Shown here one piece after another: positions 5,001-6,363 of a stretch of 6,363 nt of DNA. The position numbers and the translations under genes are program-made. A model generated the notes under the pieces. The model made no database searches and was not told the origin of the DNA. It saw only the letters and a program-made list of their open reading frames with translations. The stretch covers positions 1 through 6,363 of the forward strand of contig JAKIYB010000275.1 of NCBI GenBank assembly GCA_022708765.1, given 5' to 3'. Position 1 is the first letter of the stretch, and each line of letters begins with the position of its first letter. The DNA is from Armatimonadota bacterium (lineage in GTDB: Bacteria > Armatimonadota > Hebobacteria > CAIYQO01).

Positions 5001-6363
5001 CGTGCCCGGCGGCGTCAACACCAGCGGGGATGTCACGAATTTCTTCCTCACCCGCGACATCAACCCGGCTATCCTCTGGGGCTATGCCATGCAATCGAGC
5101 ACCCCGGTGGTCGGGGCGACGGTGAAGGCAGTGCCGGTGGGCGGCACGGGTGAGGTGACGACGACGACGGACGCCAATGGTCGTTATGAGTTCACTGAAT
5201 TGCTGACCGGCGCCTACAGCGTCACCGCAACCCATCCGACGACGCAGCAAACCGCGACGGCGACGCCAAATCCCGACCTGAAGGCGGGGGAGACACGGCG
5301 CGCCGATATCGTCTTTACCGCCGCCGTGCCCACGCCGCGCACGCTGGCCGGCACGGTCAGCGGGGCGGGCGTGCCCATCGCCGGCGCTATCGTCGCGGTG
5401 AAGAACAACGGCCAACTGGTCGCGACGTTGACCACGGACCTGAACGGCGCGTTCTCCGTTGCCGATCTGGCGGCAGCCACCTACACACTGGAAGTGTCCG
5501 CGCCGGGCTTCATGAGCCTCACGCGCGCAGTGGTCTTCGATCCGACCGCCGGCCTGACGATCACCCTGGAACTGACGCCGCTGTCGAACGATCCGGGCGT
5601 CGGGCGTATCTCCGGGCGCGTCTACGATAACGCGACCGGCGGCGCGCTCGGTGGCGCAACCATCGAGCTGCTGGTTGGCGCCACGGTGAAGGCGACGCAG
5701 ACGACGACCGCCGTCTTCCAGACCGGCACCACTATCTTCAACTTTGATTTCGCTATCGCCAGCGGTGCCTATCAACTGCGCGTGCGAAAGGATGGCTATC
5801 GCACGCAAACCCGTACCGTTGACCTGGCGCCCGGCGGATCGGTGGTTAACCTGGAATTTCGTATGGAACCGCTGTTGAACCTGGGCACCGGAGTGATCCT
5901 CTTCTCGCTGCCGGGCGATTACAGCGCGCAGACCACGGCGGCGATTTTCGGGCTCACCCCCACCACCGACGGCCCGCTGCTTGACCGACTCGCCACCTAC
6001 GACACCGGCAACCGTCTCTATTCTTACTACACGGCGACGAATAAACTGGCGATCCTGCCCGGCCGCGCGTACTGGAGCCGGCTGGATACGCCGCTCACCG
6101 TCACCATGGAAGCCCAGCCGGTGGATGCCACCCAGCCGTACCAACTGCTGGTGCAGCGCGGGTGGAACCTGATCAGCAATCCCTTCCCCTTCACGGTGGA
6201 CCTGTACGAGTGCGGGCTGCAGGTGGATGCGTCCCCGCAGCGCACCTGGGCAAACGCCGTCGAGAGTGGACTGGCGGGCAACGCCGTCTATACCTGGAGC
6301 GGGCGCGAATACCTGCCCAGCACGATGCTGCAGCCCTATAAAGGCTACTGGGTCTTCATCGGC
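2095..6363 (+). CDS. Large exported multidomain protein: beta-propeller, GATase1-like domain, carboxypeptidase-regulatory-like repeats (3' partial)
   Basis: One open frame of 1423 codons without a stop runs past the window end. Residues 1-36 are an export signal: Arg-rich start (TRR at 9-11), then a hydrophobic stretch 12-35, with possible cleavage near 36 or after ARA 47-49. Residues about 60-357 form a TolB/PD40-type propeller, with blade motifs AWSPNGQLIAFTSD (75-88), LAWDPSGDAIYLA (130-142), FSNDGTAIIFSSNRGG (223-238) and MLFVSDASGNEEIF (339-352). A calcium-loop-like DTNGDGRID sits at 91-99. Residues 361-525 are Ig-like, with DDGTHGDLAANDDVYT (483-498) as in 'choice-of-anchor X' segments. 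Residues 550-887 look like a Rossmann/GATase1-type domain (RRILLVDEYLDGQRF, KLVVWAAPSSW, FVNNGGRLLVIGPDL, GRMVFWSFGYEH). Residues 889-1259 hold four carboxypeptidase-regulatory-like repeats, and 1264-1423 two modules ending in AYW/GYW. No catalytic motif of a peptidase or glycosidase was seen. A surface or secreted binding/structural role is inferred. The gene has its own promoter. Frame certain; substrate unknown; domain names are from memory of motifs. Confidence 0.85.
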   Translation, partial: MSRGIASATRRVSFATLIIACLISVLSLSWGSLTAGSRLAPVLGPSARASLAGSRAITPGLLNLTHSPAAERMPAWSPNGQLIAFTSDGVDTNGDGRIDTVGGARALYTMRADGSGLERYPLTTGAVIALAWDPSGDAIYLAVNTNGAYTISRMILATKTATQIYAAPGAITSLRAAASNQALLFDMLGTDGRTDVYLLPLAPAGAQAQQLTARTGNNRQPVFSNDGTAIIFSSNRGGRWRLYRMSLDGGNVTQLTTGGNGDDTQPCQTADGQLVFVTTRPTVIGDIRAENNIWVMTYGQEGTGTPAITPVARFFSDPADASAQTAPAPRPGLAQRDQMLFVSDASGNEEIFLGSVTDDEAPYITEPPTVTPKVTAPGGTVTISVPVLDQGTGVRGVWLQIKDPDTAATDIRGESHVLTVRNANGYNLPVEFGPFNPTNNTYLDLTLATSHPGHYARAGATRLFTDEGQGYPNVPTHWVRMYDDGTHGDLAANDDVYTCQWTTPAIASDWFFDVITEDTMGKAVDVTSAVHGNRRRFDNVGGCSTAVFTGSRRILLVDEYLDGQRFLSMGLPPVSPNYDAVAYLNSPYYFMGEKDTTTAPTPFAPGSEFGGADIWRVLARGPLPETTLQSYLPAVVTQPSPADGTTSVTVRHANKLVVWAAPSSWNHLIGPATGGTGSLLDTDVQTRVANFVNNGGRLLVIGPDLVSGLTANGTKANTFVTSTLAAKLLKTSLTFTGTGQAWTQREPHSLINEAGGYWYGYALPQPRWASIAADGTHSRGASMRNDNPSQYLGYDAVAGTAAGSIWDHLDNLTDSNGGICACTFLTGSSRVAHTHGTRGTGDTWDVVSTSKDTFTNGGRMVFWSFGYEHVTQNTANSLTLDTMEWLQDGSVSGTVARLNDMQPLAGALVTINEVTTIAGTPPIERLTPVGAGRTDAQGRYLIRGIRPKANYRLVVMANGYFGTTAKDIVVPGGVNTSGDVTNFFLTRDINPAILWGYAMQSSTPVVGATVKAVPVGGTGEVTTTTDANGRYEFTELLTGAYSVTATHPTTQQTATATPNPDLKAGETRRADIVFTAAVPTPRTLAGTVSGAGVPIAGAIVAVKNNGQLVATLTTDLNGAFSVADLAAATYTLEVSAPGFMSLTRAVVFDPTAGLTITLELTPLSNDPGVGRISGRVYDNATGGALGGATIELLVGATVKATQTTTAVFQTGTTIFNFDFAIASGAYQLRVRKDGYRTQTRTVDLAPGGSVVNLEFRMEPLLNLGTGVILFSLPGDYSAQTTAAIFGLTPTTDGPLLDRLATYDTGNRLYSYYTATNKLAILPGRAYWSRLDTPLTVTMEAQPVDATQPYQLLVQRGWNLISNPFPFTVDLYECGLQVDASPQRTWANAVESGLAGNAVYTWSGREYLPSTMLQPYKGYWVFIG
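4759..5871 (+). repeat. Four tandem carboxypeptidase-regulatory-like (CarboxypepD_reg) beta-sandwich repeats within the large protein
   Basis: Copies lie at about 4759-5052, 5071-5325, 5338-5580 and 5602-5871. Each opens with a G-x-V/A strand and a (L/V/I)xGAxV or GGATI strand (PLAGALVTI, PVVGATVKA, PIAGAIVAV, ALGGATIEL). Each then has a central turn and a final strand plus GY/GF (YRLVVMANGY, YSVTATHP, YTLEVSAPGF, YQLRVRKDGY). Copies 1-3 carry the hallmark turn TDAQGRY, TDANGRY and TDLNGAF. Copy 4 replaces it with a longer FQTGTTIFNFDF segment. The repeats are diverged at DNA level, so this is old modular duplication. Such modules are usually spacers or sugar/protein-binding sandwiches. Confidence 0.78.
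5884..6351 (+). repeat. Tandem pair of C-terminal 'GYW' modules within the large protein
   Basis: Module 1 (residues about 1264-1327) runs from GTGVILFSLPGDY to LYSYYTATNKLAILPGRAYW. Module 2 (about 1356-1419) runs from GWNLISNPFPF to VYTWSGREYLPSTMLQPYKG followed by YW. Both share a hydrophobic opening strand with Ser and Pro (FSLPG / ISNPF), an aromatic pair before a polar turn (LYSYY / VYTW), and a Leu-x-Pro-x-x-(A/G)-Tyr-Trp close. The pairing is by eye. The second copy ends about 4 residues before the window does, so a third copy or an anchor may follow. Confidence 0.5.

Noticed and set aside
4636..6144. Long opposite-strand open frame (about 500 codons)
   Set aside because: It lies wholly inside the large + strand gene. 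Its translation is Arg/Gly/His-rich with no recognisable domain, as expected from the complement of GC-rich codons, while the + frame shows clear repeats and motifs.
2095..6363. Peptidase or glycosidase activity of the large protein
   Set aside because: No HExxH, subtilisin-type Asp/His/Ser blocks or other catalytic signature was found in the translated part; the carboxypeptidase-regulatory repeats are accessory modules and do not imply a peptidase.

Overview
The window is GC-rich bacterial DNA, with long spurious open frames on the opposite strand as expected at high GC. It holds two short housekeeping genes and the 5' part of one very large gene for an exported protein, all on the + strand. 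No mobile element, CRISPR array, tRNA or rRNA was seen. The lineage cannot be fixed from the sequence. A four-domain S1 protein coupled to coaE, next to a modular exported protein with propeller, carboxypeptidase-regulatory-like and 'GYW' C-terminal modules, would fit Armatimonadota or Chloroflexota, but this is a weak inference.

Positions 1-1902 are a housekeeping pair. A ribosomal protein S1-type RNA-binding protein (four S1/OB domains plus a long acidic tail) overlaps by ATGA the gene for dephospho-CoA kinase (coaE), the last step of coenzyme A synthesis. The kinase reads cleanly through all its catalytic motifs. About 20 codons before its natural end the homology jumps to another frame: the conserved DNTG motif is followed by unrelated Arg/Pro-rich residues, while the expected C-terminal helix sits in frame +1 and stops at 1902. 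This is either a small indel (real or a sequence error) or, less likely, frameshifting.

Positions 1903-2094 are intergenic. They hold a very good vegetative promoter (TTGCCA, 17 bp, TATAAT with an extended -10 TGG), a leader of about 88 nt with a 6-bp perfect inverted repeat, and a strong Shine-Dalgarno AAGGAG. The third gene therefore has its own transcription unit.

Positions 2095-6363 are one uninterrupted frame of 1423 codons that runs off the window. It begins with a hydrophobic export signal. In order follow a TolB/PD40-type beta-propeller with a calcium-loop-like insertion, an Ig-like/'choice-of-anchor X'-like segment, a Rossmann-like GATase1-type domain without a visible catalytic Cys, four tandem carboxypeptidase-regulatory-like beta-sandwich repeats, and a tandem pair of C-terminal modules ending in (A/G)YW. 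No peptidase or glycosidase active site is visible, so it looks like a large cell-surface or secreted binding/structural protein. The end of the gene is missing and could carry an anchor or an enzyme.
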